Positions 27,123-35,965 are shown, counted from the stretch's first letter. The stretch is DNA of 64,000 bases from LMUY01 sp965199555 (GCA_965199555.1 CBDASJ010000024.1:248001-312000), one strand, 5' to 3'. Numbers and translations: made by a program. Notes: generated by a model from the letters alone, not told the origin.

Positions 27123-27932
27123 ATGGGCAAACGGCAGGCTTGGATTGGCGTGGGCGCGTGTGCGATGGCGGTGCTGGCAAGCCCGCTCGTCCCGATGCAG
27201 GCGTTCGCCGCCGACCGGTCGGCGCCCGTCTTACAAGAGGTGCCGCACGGCAAGCCGCCACCGCTGCGTCCCGGCGAACAGGCGGGGCCAGCCGGGCACC
27301 CGGAATCCACCGGCACCAGCTTCGTCGCCGCGGAAGGCCGGCTGCTCACCAACAACCACGTCGTGGATGGCTGCCGCCGCATGGTTGCGCGCAACGCCAA
27401 GGGCACGGAGCAGACCGCCCGCGTGATTGCGACCGACCGGCGGCGGGACCTGGCGTTGCTGACCGTGACGGACGATTTCGGGCCGCCGCTCACCTTCCGC
27501 ACGGCGCCAGAGGTCAAGCGCGGCGAAACGGTGGTCACCTACGGCTTCCCGCTATTCGGGCTGCTGTCGTCGGGGCCGACGCTCACCACGGGGGCGATCA
27601 ACGCGCTCAGCGGTTTGCGGGACAACCAGGCGAACTTCCAGATCAGCGCCCCCGTGCAGCCTGGCAATTCCGGCGGTCCGCTGCTGGACGGGCAGGGCAA
27701 CGTCATCGGCGTGGTGGTCGCCAAGCTCAACGCGGCGCGCATTGCCGAGATGACGGACGGCGATATCCCGCAGAACGTCAACTTCGCCGTGAAGGGTGGC
27801 CCGGCGCTGGACTTCCTGCGCGAGCACGGCGTGTCCCCGAAGACCACGACCTCCGCCGGATCGGACAAGGGGGCTGCCGCGGTGGGCGACATCGCCAACC
27901 CGTCCACGGCCTTCCTGCAATGCTTCCACTAG
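27123..27932 (+). CDS. secreted trypsin-like serine protease (no PDZ)
   Basis: This 269-residue protein starts with a signal peptide ending in QAFAA. The S1C-type triad is present: His in TNNHVVDG, Asp in RRRDLALL and Ser in PGNSGGPLL. Unlike DegP/HtrA proteins there is no PDZ domain, so it is a single-domain protease. The ATG at 27123 begins the signal peptide; upstream in-frame ATGs would put a long non-signal leader on it. It is followed 19 bases later by the penicillin-binding protein gene, perhaps on the same transcript, and probably acts in the periplasm. Confidence 0.85.
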   Translation: MGKRQAWIGVGACAMAVLASPLVPMQAFAADRSAPVLQEVPHGKPPPLRPGEQAGPAGHPESTGTSFVAAEGRLLTNNHVVDGCRRMVARNAKGTEQTARVIATDRRRDLALLTVTDDFGPPLTFRTAPEVKRGETVVTYGFPLFGLLSSGPTLTTGAINALSGLRDNQANFQISAPVQPGNSGGPLLDGQGNVIGVVVAKLNAARIAEMTDGDIPQNVNFAVKGGPALDFLREHGVSPKTTTSAGSDKGAAAVGDIANPSTAFLQCFH

Positions 27933-27951
27933 GGCCGTCCGCCTAGGTCGC

Positions 27952-29760
27952 ATGGCCCGCGCCACCACCGCGGCCGTTCCCCCCCGTCCCGGCGCCGTCA
28001 AGCCCGCACCCCGGCGGGCCCGGTTGCGCTGGCGGTTGGCGCGCTGGCTGCTCATCCTTGGCATCTGGGGCGTGCTGGCGCTCGGCGTGGTGTTGGTCTG
28101 GTTCGCCCGCGACCTGCCGCGGCCGGACACCGCGCTGGACGCGTCCCGCCGCCCGGGCCTGACCCTGGAGGATCGGGACGGGCATCCCTTCGCCACCTTC
28201 GGCGACGTGGTGGGCGACCCGCTGCGCTTGTCCGACATGCCCCCCTGGCTGCCCGAGGCGGCGGTCGCGATCGAGGACCGGCGGTTCTGGAGCCACCCGG
28301 GCATCGACGTGCTGGGCATCGCGCGGGCCGTCCTGGTCAACCTGCGCAGCATGCAGTTCCGGCAAGGCGGTTCCACCATCACGCAGCAGGTCGCCAAGAA
28401 CCTGTTCCTGACCAACGCCCGCACGCTGCAGCGCAAGGTGCAGGAGCTGATGCTGACGCTGTGGCTGGAACACAGCTTCACCAAGCGGGAAATCCTCGAG
28501 ATCTGGCTCAACCGCATCTATCTCGGCAGCGGCACCTGGGGCGTGGACGCGGCGGCGCGGATGTATTTCGGCGTGTCCGCCCGCAAGCTGAACCTGTGGC
28601 AATGCGCCGTGCTGGCCGGCATTCCGCGGGCGCCGTCACGCCTCAACCCGCGCGCCGACCCGGCGGCCGCGGCGGCGCGGGGGCGCGAGGTGCTGGCCGC
28701 CATGGCGGAAACCGGCGCCATCACCGCGGCGGAGGCGCAGGCGGCCGCCGCCCAGATTGCCTTTCCGCCGACCAACGGGTCGGCCGCGCCCTGGTTCGCC
28801 GCGTGGGCGTCGGACCAGGTGCAGGCCGCGCTGCCGGCGAACATGGACGCCACGGTTCGCACCACGCTCGACCCGAGGCTGCAATCCGTGGCCGAGTCGC
28901 GTTTGACCGCGCTGCTGAATGGGCCGGGCGCCGCGGCCAACGTCACCCAGGGGGCCGTGGTCGTGCTGGATGCCGGCAGCGGCGCGGTGCGCGCCATGGT
29001 GGGCGGCCGGGACTTCCACAGCAGCCCGTTCAACCGCGCGGTGCTGGCGCGGCGGCAACCCGGCTCCTCGTTCAAGGTCTTCGTGTGGCTGGCGGCGCTG
29101 GAAAAGGGCGCCACGCCGGACGACATGGTGTCCGACGCGCCGATCCGCCTTGGCGGCTACAGCCCGTCCAATTTCGAGCCCGGCTTTCGTGGCGACGTGA
29201 CGCTGGAGGAAGCGCTGGCGCAGTCGCTGAACACCGCGTCCGTCCGGCTGCTGATGCAGGCCGGCGGCCCGCGCGCGGTGGCGGCGGTGGCGCACCGGCT
29301 GGGCATCACCGACACCCTGCCGGACAATGCCAGCCTGGCGCTCGGCACCGGTGAGGTGGGCGTGCTGGAAATGGCGGCGGCCTATGCCACCCTGTTCAAC
29401 GGCGGCTATGCGGTGACCCCCACGGCCATGCAGTCCGCAGTGTCCGGCGGGCATGCGGTGGCGCTGCCGCCGCCGACGCAAACCCGGGTGGTGCCGGTGG
29501 AGCAGGCTGGCATGATGGTGCGGATGCTGACCGCCGTGGTCGCCCGCGGCAGCGGTCACGCCGCGGCGCTGCCCGGCCGCACCGTGGCAGGCAAGACCGG
29601 CACCACGCAGGACTACAAGGACGCCTGGTTCATCGGTGCCGTCGGGCCGGACGTGATCGCGGTGTGGCTCGGCAACGACGACAACCACCCGACCAAGGGC
29701 GTCACCGGCGGCAGCCTGCCGGCCCGGCTATTTCACGACATCGCCATGGACGTCCGGTGA
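27952..29760 (+). CDS. class A penicillin-binding protein (transglycosylase/transpeptidase)
   Basis: The 602-residue bifunctional peptidoglycan synthase has a cytoplasmic basic tail and one TM helix (about 25-50). The GT51 domain (about 75-245) has AIEDRRFWSHPG with the catalytic Glu and GGSTITQQ. The transpeptidase domain (about 320-590) has the SxxK box in GSSFKVF, SxN in QSLNTA and KTGT. It is close to the shorter PbpC/Pbp1c-like forms without a long C-terminal extension. The ATG at 27952 gives the usual N-terminus. Its last 33 bases overlap the end of the convergent zinc-ribbon gene. Confidence 0.93.
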   Translation: MARATTAAVPPRPGAVKPAPRRARLRWRLARWLLILGIWGVLALGVVLVWFARDLPRPDTALDASRRPGLTLEDRDGHPFATFGDVVGDPLRLSDMPPWLPEAAVAIEDRRFWSHPGIDVLGIARAVLVNLRSMQFRQGGSTITQQVAKNLFLTNARTLQRKVQELMLTLWLEHSFTKREILEIWLNRIYLGSGTWGVDAAARMYFGVSARKLNLWQCAVLAGIPRAPSRLNPRADPAAAAARGREVLAAMAETGAITAAEAQAAAAQIAFPPTNGSAAPWFAAWASDQVQAALPANMDATVRTTLDPRLQSVAESRLTALLNGPGAAANVTQGAVVVLDAGSGAVRAMVGGRDFHSSPFNRAVLARRQPGSSFKVFVWLAALEKGATPDDMVSDAPIRLGGYSPSNFEPGFRGDVTLEEALAQSLNTASVRLLMQAGGPRAVAAVAHRLGITDTLPDNASLALGTGEVGVLEMAAAYATLFNGGYAVTPTAMQSAVSGGHAVALPPPTQTRVVPVEQAGMMVRMLTAVVARGSGHAAALPGRTVAGKTGTTQDYKDAWFIGAVGPDVIAVWLGNDDNHPTKGVTGGSLPARLFHDIAMDVR

Positions 29761-30156
29761 GGCGTCCGCATGCAGGCCCAGCGCGCCATACACACGCTGG
29801 CTGGGCGGCCAGGCGTGGCTGATGGGCGCGCGAAACACGATGGCCGCAGCCAACGCTCCCGCGATCACGACGAAGCTGGCTATCCAGGCCAGCAGCAGCG
29901 GCAAGCGCCGGGCGGGCGTCGGAGGCGGCGGTGGAACGAGCGGGGCAGGGGGGCTTTCCGCGACCAGGGGCGGCGGCGTTTGCACCTCCGGCTCCGGCGC
30001 GGGGTCCGGCTCGGGCGGCGGCGGTTCAACCACGGCGGCTGGCGGCGGCACCGGGGTCCACTGGGTCGCGCATTTGGCGCAGCGCACGATCCGGCCGGCC
30101 GCCAAGCTGTCCGGCACGTTGTACTCGGCGGCGCAGTTGGGGCAGGTGATCTTCAC
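29728..30156 (-). CDS. MJ0042-type zinc-ribbon, proline-rich membrane protein
   Basis: The protein is about 142 residues. An N-terminal zinc ribbon has CPNC near residue 5 and CAKC near 28. A Pro/Glu-rich linker (about 40-85) follows, then one TM helix (LLLAWIASFVVIAGALAAAIVF). The MJ0042 zinc-finger domain with a single TM is typical of alphaproteobacterial genes beside ftsE. The GTG start at 30156 has AGGA seven bases upstream. It is divergent from ftsE. Function is unknown; a link to the cell envelope or division is suggested only by its neighbours. Confidence 0.78.
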   Translation of the reverse strand: MKITCPNCAAEYNVPDSLAAGRIVRCAKCATQWTPVPPPAAVVEPPPPEPDPAPEPEVQTPPPLVAESPPAPLVPPPPPTPARRLPLLLAWIASFVVIAGALAAAIVFRAPISHAWPPSQRVYGALGLHADASPDVHGDVVK

Positions 30157-30240
30157 CCCCCGATCCTGCGGAACGGCACCGGGCTTGGCAACATCGCGGG
30201 TTTTCGTTCCGGCCCGGCGCGCGGAGTGGCACATAGGGCC

Positions 30241-30924
30241 ATGAGCCAAAGCCGCTCGGAGTCGATGATCCGTCTGGAAGGTGTCGGGCTGCGCTACGGC
30301 AGCACCGAGCCGGTCTTGCGCGACATCAGCTTTTCCGTGGCCGATGGCGGCTTCCGCTGGCTGCTCGGCCCGTCGGGCGCCGGCAAGTCCAGCCTGCTGC
30401 GGCTGCTGTACCTCGCCGACCGGCCCAGCGTGGGGCGCTTGTTCGTCCTGGGACAGGACATCGCCGCGGCGACCCGGAGCGACCTGCCGCCGCTGCGCCG
30501 GCAGATCGGCGTGGTGTTCCAGGACTTCCGGCTGATGCCGCATCTGTCCGCCTTCGACAACGTGGCCCTGCCGCTGCGCCTGGCCGGCCGGCCGGAAGGG
30601 CAGATCCACGCCGACGTGGCGGAGATGATGCGCTGGGTCGGCCTGCAACGCCGGGCCACGGCGCGCCCGGCGGAGCTTTCGGGCGGCGAGCAGCAGCGCG
30701 TGGCGATCGCCCGGGCGGTGATCGGCCGCCCGAGCCTGCTGTTGGCCGACGAGCCCACCGGCAATCTGGACGACCGCCAAGCCAACCGGCTCATGCAGTT
30801 GATCAGCGAAATGAACCGGCTGGGCACCACCGTGATCGTCGCCACCCATAATGATGGGCTGGTGCAGCGCTATCCCGGCCGGTCGCTGCGGCTGTCGGAA
30901 GGGCGGCTGATCACCGATGTCTAG
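30241..30924 (+). CDS. ftsE: cell division ATP-binding protein FtsE
   Basis: FtsE is the ABC ATPase of the FtsEX complex, which controls peptidoglycan hydrolases at the septum. The 227-residue protein has the Walker A GPSGAGKSS, the Q-loop VVFQDFRL, the signature LSGGEQQ and Walker B LLLADEP with the catalytic Glu, then the switch His in ATHND. An internal ATG at 30265 (MIRLEGVG) is a possible shorter start. The last eight bases overlap ftsX. Confidence 0.93.
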   Translation: MSQSRSESMIRLEGVGLRYGSTEPVLRDISFSVADGGFRWLLGPSGAGKSSLLRLLYLADRPSVGRLFVLGQDIAAATRSDLPPLRRQIGVVFQDFRLMPHLSAFDNVALPLRLAGRPEGQIHADVAEMMRWVGLQRRATARPAELSGGEQQRVAIARAVIGRPSLLLADEPTGNLDDRQANRLMQLISEMNRLGTTVIVATHNDGLVQRYPGRSLRLSEGRLITDV

Positions 30925-31828
30925 GCGCTCGCCGCTGCGGCCCGCGCGCTTCGACGACCTCGGGCTGCGCCGCGCGCTGTCGGACCGGCTGCTGCCGGCG
31001 CTGGTCGCGGCGATGACCTTCCTGGCGGCGTTGACGCTGGCCGGCGTGGTGGCGGCGTCCGCGGTGGCGGCGCATTGGCAGGCCGGGGCGGCCGCCGTGC
31101 TGACGGTGCAGGTGCCGCAGCCCGCGGGCGCCACGGCGGAGGGGACGCGGCTGGAGCGGGTGACGGCGCTGCTGCGCGGCACCCCCGGCATCGCGGCGGT
31201 GCGGGTGTTGTCCAACGCGGATTTGGCCGAGTTGCTGCGCCCCTGGCTCGGCACCGCCGCCCAGGTGAGCGCGCTGCCGTTGCCGGCCGTGCTGGAGGTG
31301 CGGCTGGCGCCCGGCGAGGCGGAGCCGGAAAGCAACCTGCAAACCCGGCTGGCGGCGGTGGCGCCCGGCACGTTCCTGGAAAGCCAGGGCATCTGGCTGC
31401 AACGGCTGACGGTCCTGGCGCGCAGCCTGCAGGCCATCGCCGCGGCCGCCCTGGTGCTGGTGGCCGCGGTGGGGGCCGCCGTGGTGGCGGTGGCGACCCG
31501 CGCCGGGCTGGCGGCACGGCGCGACGCGATCGAGATCGTGCATGGGCTGGGCGCGACCGACGCCTTTATCGCCGGACGGTTCGCCAACCGCGCGACGATG
31601 CTGGCGGCGGCCGGGGCGTGCCTGGGGGCGGCGGTGGCGTTCCCGGTGCTGCTTGGCCTGGCCGCCCTGGCCGAACCCTTCCTTGCCGCTGCGCCCTCGG
31701 CGTCGCTGCTGCCGGCCTTGCCCCGGCCGCTCTGGTGGTCGCTGCCAGCCTTGCCGCTCGCCGCCGCCGCCATCGGCTGGGTGACGGCGCGGGCGACCGT
31801 GCATCGCTGGCTGCGCGGGCTGCCCTGA
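30917..31828 (+). CDS. ftsX: cell division protein FtsX (permease subunit)
   Basis: The 303-residue protein has four predicted membrane helices: one near residues 28-52, then a periplasmic loop (about 55-165), and three from about 168 to 295. This is the FtsX topology. GLGATDAFIAGRFANRA near 215 is the usual cytoplasmic loop between TM2 and TM3. It overlaps ftsE by eight bases and is followed two bases later by the YdcF-like gene. FtsX transmits FtsE activity to hydrolase activators in the periplasm. Confidence 0.9.
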   Translation: MSRRSPLRPARFDDLGLRRALSDRLLPALVAAMTFLAALTLAGVVAASAVAAHWQAGAAAVLTVQVPQPAGATAEGTRLERVTALLRGTPGIAAVRVLSNADLAELLRPWLGTAAQVSALPLPAVLEVRLAPGEAEPESNLQTRLAAVAPGTFLESQGIWLQRLTVLARSLQAIAAAALVLVAAVGAAVVAVATRAGLAARRDAIEIVHGLGATDAFIAGRFANRATMLAAAGACLGAAVAFPVLLGLAALAEPFLAAAPSASLLPALPRPLWWSLPALPLAAAAIGWVTARATVHRWLRGLP

Positions 31829-31830
31829 CG

Positions 31831-32448
31831 ATGCGGCGGGCCGCGACGATCCTGACACGGCTGGCGACGCTGCTGGTGGTCGCGTTGGGCATCGGCTTCG
31901 CCGTTTTCGTGGCCGCCGTCCACGGCAGCCCGGCGGAGGTTCCGGCGGCGGACGGCATCGTCGCCCTGACGGGCGGCGCGGAGCGGGTGGAAACCGCCAT
32001 GCGCCTCCTGGACGAGGGCAAGGCGAAGATGCTGCTGGTGTCCGGCGTGGCGCCCGGCGCCGGCCTGCACGACCTGGCCCGCCGCGTCGGCCTGGAGCCG
32101 GCCCAGTTGGCGCCGCGGGTCACGCTTGGCCGCTCCGCGACCACCACGCTCGGCAATGCGGAGGAAGCGGCCGAGTGGGTGCACGACCACGATTTCCACT
32201 CGCTGATCGTCGTCACGGCGGCGTACCACATGCCGCGCGCGATGCTGGAAATGCGCCGCGCCATGCCGGACATCACGCTGTATCCGCTGGCCGTGCAGCC
32301 GCAGGCGATGTTGCGCACCAGCGAAGCGCGGCTGCTGGTGGGGGAATATGCCAAGCTGATCGCCGCCTGGCTGGGCGTGTCCCGGATGGTGCGGCACCCG
32401 ATTGCCGTGGTCCGCCAGCATCCTGTGGATAACTCTGTGAACGGATGA
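31831..32448 (+). CDS. YdcF/ElyC-like DUF218 membrane protein
   Basis: This 205-residue protein has one N-terminal TM helix (about 11-32) and a DUF218 domain. Motifs are DGIVALTGGAERVETA near residue 43, LLVSGVAPGA, SATTTLGNAEEAAEW near 105 and VTAAYHMPRA near 127 with the family YH-P-R. ElyC-type proteins act in envelope polysaccharide metabolism. It is next to ftsEX and probably co-transcribed. It is a second copy of the family also seen at 4043-4522. A perfect DnaA-box sequence lies within its last codons. Confidence 0.82.
   Translation: MRRAATILTRLATLLVVALGIGFAVFVAAVHGSPAEVPAADGIVALTGGAERVETAMRLLDEGKAKMLLVSGVAPGAGLHDLARRVGLEPAQLAPRVTLGRSATTTLGNAEEAAEWVHDHDFHSLIVVTAAYHMPRAMLEMRRAMPDITLYPLAVQPQAMLRTSEARLLVGEYAKLIAAWLGVSRMVRHPIAVVRQHPVDNSVNG
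32424..32432. other. perfect DnaA-box sequence (TTATCCACA, on minus strand)
   Basis: The plus-strand bases are tgtggataa, an exact match to the DnaA box consensus. A one-mismatch copy (tgtggatga) lies at 32681-32689. Both are oriented alike and flank a gene-free stretch. Single boxes occur by chance or as DnaA-regulated sites; see the findings. Confidence 0.5.
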
Positions 32449-32731
32449 CCTGCCGCATCTCTGCCGTGGGGCGAGCAAGGCGCCGCAAGCCCCTCAAACC
32501 TAGGCGTTTTCGCGGCACGATCTTAACGGTAAGTTCATACGTCCGAGTGTTCCGCCTTAGCTCTTGTTCATTAACCCATTGATTTCACCCATTTACCGAC
32601 GCTGCCGCTGGTTCGCCGCCCCTGCACGCCGGCCGTTCGCCGTTATCCGGCTTGTGGCGCTCCGCGATGCCTGCCGGCGCTGTGGATGAGCGAGGTTTGG
32701 GCGGCTGCCGGGCCTTGCCTATAAGGGCCGC
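32449..32731. other. 283-base intergenic region with AT-rich core
   Basis: The region is between the YdcF-like gene and the DUF2125 gene. Around 32518-32605 the sequence becomes clearly more AT-rich than its neighbours, with runs such as cttaacggtaagttcatac and ttcattaacccattgattt. The DnaA-box-like sequences are at its two ends. It probably holds the promoter of the DUF2125 gene. I see no RNA gene or terminator in it. Confidence 0.5.
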
Positions 32732-33730
32732 ATGAGCCGTTCCCTTCGCGTTTCAGGGCTCGCCGGTGTCGTCGTGCTGGTCCTCCTCGCGCTCGACACG
32801 GTGGCATGGTGGCTGCTGACGTCGCGTTTGCAGGCCGAAGCCCGTGCGTGGCGGCAGGACCGCGTCGCCGCGGGCTACCAGGTGACGGCGGGCGTGCCGT
32901 CCCGCGGCGGGTGGCCGTTGCGGGCCAGCCTGACCCTGCCGGACGTGGCCGTCGCCACCGGTGATCCGGGAACGGCCAACGCCGTCGCCTGGCGGACCGG
33001 CGAGGTGCGGCTGGTTTACGCGCCCTGGCGCCCGGCCGAGTTGAGCGTGGTGCTGGAAGGCGCCCAAACGCTGCAATTCGGCACGGCACCCGCCCTTACC
33101 GTGCAGGTGGAGAACCTCGATCTGCTCGTGCCGCTGGACGCGGCCGGCCAGGCAAACGGCTTCGTCACCCGGGCGCGCCACCTGCAGATCCCGCTGCCGG
33201 GCGGTCGGCTCGGCGTGGACTCGTTGTGGCTGGACCTGGCCCCCGCGGCGTTCCACCTGTCCTTGTCGTCCCTGGTGCTGCCGGACCCCGGCCTGCCGCT
33301 GGGGGTGACGGTCAACACGCTGGAGGTGCAGGCGCATTCCACCATCGCGCTGCCCGAACAGCGCGACCCGGCGGTTGCGGCGGCGAAGTGGCGCGACGCG
33401 GGCGGCCAATTGGTGGTCAGCGCCGCCGCCCTGCAATGGGGGCCGCTGGACGTGCACGGCACGGCGAGCTTCGCGTTGGACCGGTCGATGCAACCGATGG
33501 GCAACGGCACCGTGCACATCACCGGCTACGCGCAGGCCGCCGAGGCGTTGGCCCGGGCCGGCATCATCAGCCGCAACGACGCCAAGGTCGCCGCGACCCT
33601 GCTCGGCCTCCTGTCGCACCAGGGCAACGACGGGGTGTCGCAGGCGGACCTGCCGTTCACCTTGCATGACGGCCTGGTCATGGCGGGCGCGATCCCGCTG
33701 CTGAAACTGCCGCCGCTCGCGCTGCCTTGA
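32732..33730 (+). CDS. DUF2125 domain-containing protein
   Basis: The 332-residue protein starts with one TM or signal-anchor helix (VVVLVLLALDTVAWWLL), followed by a long periplasmic domain. SRGGWPLRASLTLPDV near residue 57 and later repeated beta strands, with FALDRSMQPMG near 250, match DUF2125. The family is found mostly in Alphaproteobacteria and has no established function. It lies alone on the transcript as far as can be seen, with YcgN 71 bases downstream. Confidence 0.85.
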   Translation: MSRSLRVSGLAGVVVLVLLALDTVAWWLLTSRLQAEARAWRQDRVAAGYQVTAGVPSRGGWPLRASLTLPDVAVATGDPGTANAVAWRTGEVRLVYAPWRPAELSVVLEGAQTLQFGTAPALTVQVENLDLLVPLDAAGQANGFVTRARHLQIPLPGGRLGVDSLWLDLAPAAFHLSLSSLVLPDPGLPLGVTVNTLEVQAHSTIALPEQRDPAVAAAKWRDAGGQLVVSAAALQWGPLDVHGTASFALDRSMQPMGNGTVHITGYAQAAEALARAGIISRNDAKVAATLLGLLSHQGNDGVSQADLPFTLHDGLVMAGAIPLLKLPPLALP

Positions 33731-33801
33731 AGCCAGGCTGGCGGCGCGGGCGGATATGGTATGGTCCGCACGGGTTCAACTTGGACGGACGCTAGCACGC
33801 G

Positions 33802-34278
33802 ATGGACGCGCCCTTTTGGAAGACCAAGCGGCTGGACCAGATGACCCATGAAGAATGGGAGTCGCTGTGCGATGGCTGCGGCCGTTGCTGCCTGCACAAG
33901 CTGCGCGACGAGGTGACGGAGGCGCTCAGCTTCACCAACGTCGCGTGCCGGCTGCTGGACCTGCACGGGTGCGGGTGCAGCAACTATCCCCGCCGGCAGG
34001 AACACGTGCCGGATTGCGTGTCGCTGACCTACGAGGCGCTGAGTGAGATCGACTGGCTGCCGCCCAGTTGCGCCTACCGCCGGGTCGAGGAAGGGCGGGG
34101 GCTGGCATGGTGGCACCCGCTGGTGTCCGGCGACCCGGAAACGGTGCATGCCGCCGGCGTGTCGGTGCGCGACCGGGCGATCAGCGAGGAACGGTCCGGC
34201 CCGTTGGAGCACCATCTGGCGGATTGGCCGGGCCGCGCCCCCCGCCCGCGCCGCCCGTTGCCGAAGCGGCCGGTATAG
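33802..34278 (+). CDS. YcgN/UPF0260 family cysteine cluster protein
   Basis: The 158-residue protein starts MDAPFWKTKRLDQM and carries CDGCGRCCLHK near residue 23, then CRLLDLHGCGCSNY near 50 and a later Cys in PDCVSL and PSCAYR. This is the YcgN (UPF0260) arrangement of about eight cysteines, probably binding iron-sulfur or zinc. Family function is not known. A short membrane protein gene follows 59 bases downstream. Confidence 0.93.
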   Translation: MDAPFWKTKRLDQMTHEEWESLCDGCGRCCLHKLRDEVTEALSFTNVACRLLDLHGCGCSNYPRRQEHVPDCVSLTYEALSEIDWLPPSCAYRRVEEGRGLAWWHPLVSGDPETVHAAGVSVRDRAISEERSGPLEHHLADWPGRAPRPRRPLPKRPV

Positions 34279-34337
34279 GGCTTGTTCGACCCCGCGGCTC
34301 GCAGCGACGGTTGTTGAGCCATGCGCGGGAGTTGAGA

Positions 34338-34787
34338 ATGGACGGCGCCTACGACCACAACCTGCTTGCCCGCTTGCTGCTGACCGCCGTGACGGCGTTC
34401 TACGGCATTGGGCTGATCGTGGCCGACGCGAACAAGACCCACATGACCAACCCGCTGTGGACGCCGCACGCGCGGTTCCACATCGTTTGGCAAACCTGCA
34501 GCTACACCGGGTTCGCCGGCATCGCGTGGTATTTGATCTGGGCGCGCGGGGCCTTCTACGTCGAGCGGCTATACCTGGTCGCCGCGTTCGCAACCGTGAT
34601 CGTCGGGGCGTTCTTCGTCGCACTGGCCACCATGCGGCTCTATGGCGGCGCGAACTACGACGTAAACGGGCATCAGCCGAAATCGCTTGCCTTGGGCGGA
34701 ACAACCCTCCGGCTCGACGCGAACACGACGGTGTTTGCGGTGTTGGTGATCCTTCTCGTCGGCGGCGTGACGTCGATCTCCGGCTAG
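34338..34787 (+). CDS. small membrane protein of unknown function
   Basis: This 149-residue protein has about four predicted helices: LLLTAVTAFYGIGLIV, then FAGIAWYLIWARGAFY, LYLVAAFATVIVGAFFVALA and TVFAVLVILLVGGVTSI. The start at 34338 has GGGAG upstream with suitable spacing. The segment HARFHIVWQTCSYTG between helices 1 and 2 looks conserved in character, but I do not recognise the family. It is one base from the next gene, so the two are probably co-transcribed. Confidence 0.65.
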   Translation: MDGAYDHNLLARLLLTAVTAFYGIGLIVADANKTHMTNPLWTPHARFHIVWQTCSYTGFAGIAWYLIWARGAFYVERLYLVAAFATVIVGAFFVALATMRLYGGANYDVNGHQPKSLALGGTTLRLDANTTVFAVLVILLVGGVTSISG

Positions 34788-34788
34788 C

Positions 34789-35490
34789 ATGACGACAGGC
34801 GAAACGATCGAGCTTGCGCACGGGCCGACACCCGTCCTGTGGCGCCGCAGCCCCCGTGCCCGGCGTGTCAGCCTGCGCATCGACCCGCGGGCCGCGGCCG
34901 TGGTGGTGACGCTGCCGCCGCGGGTGGCCCGAACCGCGGGCCTTCGCTTGCTGACGGACCATGCGGTTTGGGTCGGCAGCAAACTAGCGGCGCTGCCGCC
35001 GGCGCTGGTGTTTGCGGATGGTGCGACGGTTCCCGTTGGTGGCAGGCCGCATCGGATCCGGCACCAGGTGGAGGGGCGCGGTGCCTGGTTCGCCGATGGC
35101 GACATCCACGTGGCCGGGCAGGCGGCTTTGCTCGCGCGCCGGGTGACCGAGTTGTTGCGGGCGGAAGCCGGCCGTCGGTTCGGCGCGCTGGCCGCGCAAG
35201 TGGCGGCACAAGCGGCGGTGCGGCCGGCCCGCATCACCATTCGGGACACGCGCACCCGCTGGGGCAGTTGCGCGCCGGACGGTACCGTCATGTTCAACTG
35301 GCGGCTGGTGATGGCACCGCCGGACGTGCAGCACTACGTCGTGGCGCACGAACTGGCCCACCTCCGCCACATGGACCACAGCCCGGCATTCTGGCAATTG
35401 GTCGCGGCGCTGGCACCGGGGCTGGACCGGCACGTCGCGTGGCTGAACCAGAACACCGCCACGCTGATGCGGGCGGGGGTTCACGGGTGA
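34789..35490 (+). CDS. YgjP-like (SprT/M48-fold) metallopeptidase
   Basis: The 233-residue protein has the zinc motif HELAHLRHMDHS near residue 180, with Glu as the catalytic base and a third His in the following loop. DTRTRWGSCAPDG near 155 is the other mark of the YgjP/DUF45 family. The N-terminal half (PRARRVSLRIDPRAAAVVV) is the usual beta-rich part. The cellular target is unknown. It begins just after the stop of the upstream membrane protein. Confidence 0.87.
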   Translation: MTTGETIELAHGPTPVLWRRSPRARRVSLRIDPRAAAVVVTLPPRVARTAGLRLLTDHAVWVGSKLAALPPALVFADGATVPVGGRPHRIRHQVEGRGAWFADGDIHVAGQAALLARRVTELLRAEAGRRFGALAAQVAAQAAVRPARITIRDTRTRWGSCAPDGTVMFNWRLVMAPPDVQHYVVAHELAHLRHMDHSPAFWQLVAALAPGLDRHVAWLNQNTATLMRAGVHG

Positions 35491-35527
35491 GCGCATCTGC
35501 CGGGCGTCGGCCAGGTGGCCATCATGG

Positions 35528-35965
35528 CTACTGGCCCGGCGGCGGGGGGTGGCGCGCAAGGTTTGCGACGTCGCGGCTGTCGGCGAAATCCAGGCATTTC
35601 ACGATGCTGAGCTTCACGTCGCGGAAGCTGGGGTAATCCTGCTTCAGCCACTCCGCCGCCATGGATTGGATGGCCTGGTAGGTTTCCGCGGAATGGGTGC
35701 CGTTCTGCAGGTAGAAATCCTTCGCGGCGTCGGCTTCGTCGGCAATGGCCGGGAAGGCCTGGCGCAGGCACGAACTGAGCGCGTAGTCCCGCAATGCCGC
35801 GAACGCCTGCTCCTGGCGGCTGGGGTGTTTGGCGGGCGCCGCGATCCCGAGCGTCTGGACGGCGAACACCATGGCCAAGGCCAGCACCGGCCGCACGAGC
35901 CAGCCAAACCATGCGGTGGACCACGGATGCCGGCGGGACGCGGTGAGGTCTGGCCTAAGCATCAT
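35528..35965 (-). CDS. Tai4-family T6SS amidase immunity protein (orphan)
   Basis: The 145-residue protein has an N-terminal hydrophobic segment (VLALAMVFAVQTLGIAAPA), consistent with export. Residues 60-130 match the Tai4 pattern: YALSSCLRQAF, DFYLQNGTHS, YQAIQSMAAEWL and SIVKCLDFADS, with two conserved Cys. Tai4 proteins bind and block Tae4 peptidoglycan amidases of type VI secretion systems in the periplasm. The ATG at 35965 has GGAGG six bases upstream. No Tae4 amidase or other T6SS gene is in the window, so it is an orphan immunity gene here. Identification is by pattern, not a search. Confidence 0.68.
   Translation of the reverse strand: MMLRPDLTASRRHPWSTAWFGWLVRPVLALAMVFAVQTLGIAAPAKHPSRQEQAFAALRDYALSSCLRQAFPAIADEADAAKDFYLQNGTHSAETYQAIQSMAAEWLKQDYPSFRDVKLSIVKCLDFADSRDVANLARHPPPPGQ

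Noticed and set aside
29728..32478. 916-codon minus-strand frame ending in the zinc-ribbon protein
   Set aside because: Only the last 142 codons resemble a protein family; the rest is antisense to ftsE, ftsX and the YdcF-like gene.
32424..32689. Chromosomal origin of replication
   Set aside because: Two DnaA boxes are too few, the usual flanking genes (dnaA, hemE, gidA/parAB) are missing, and no skew could be calculated.
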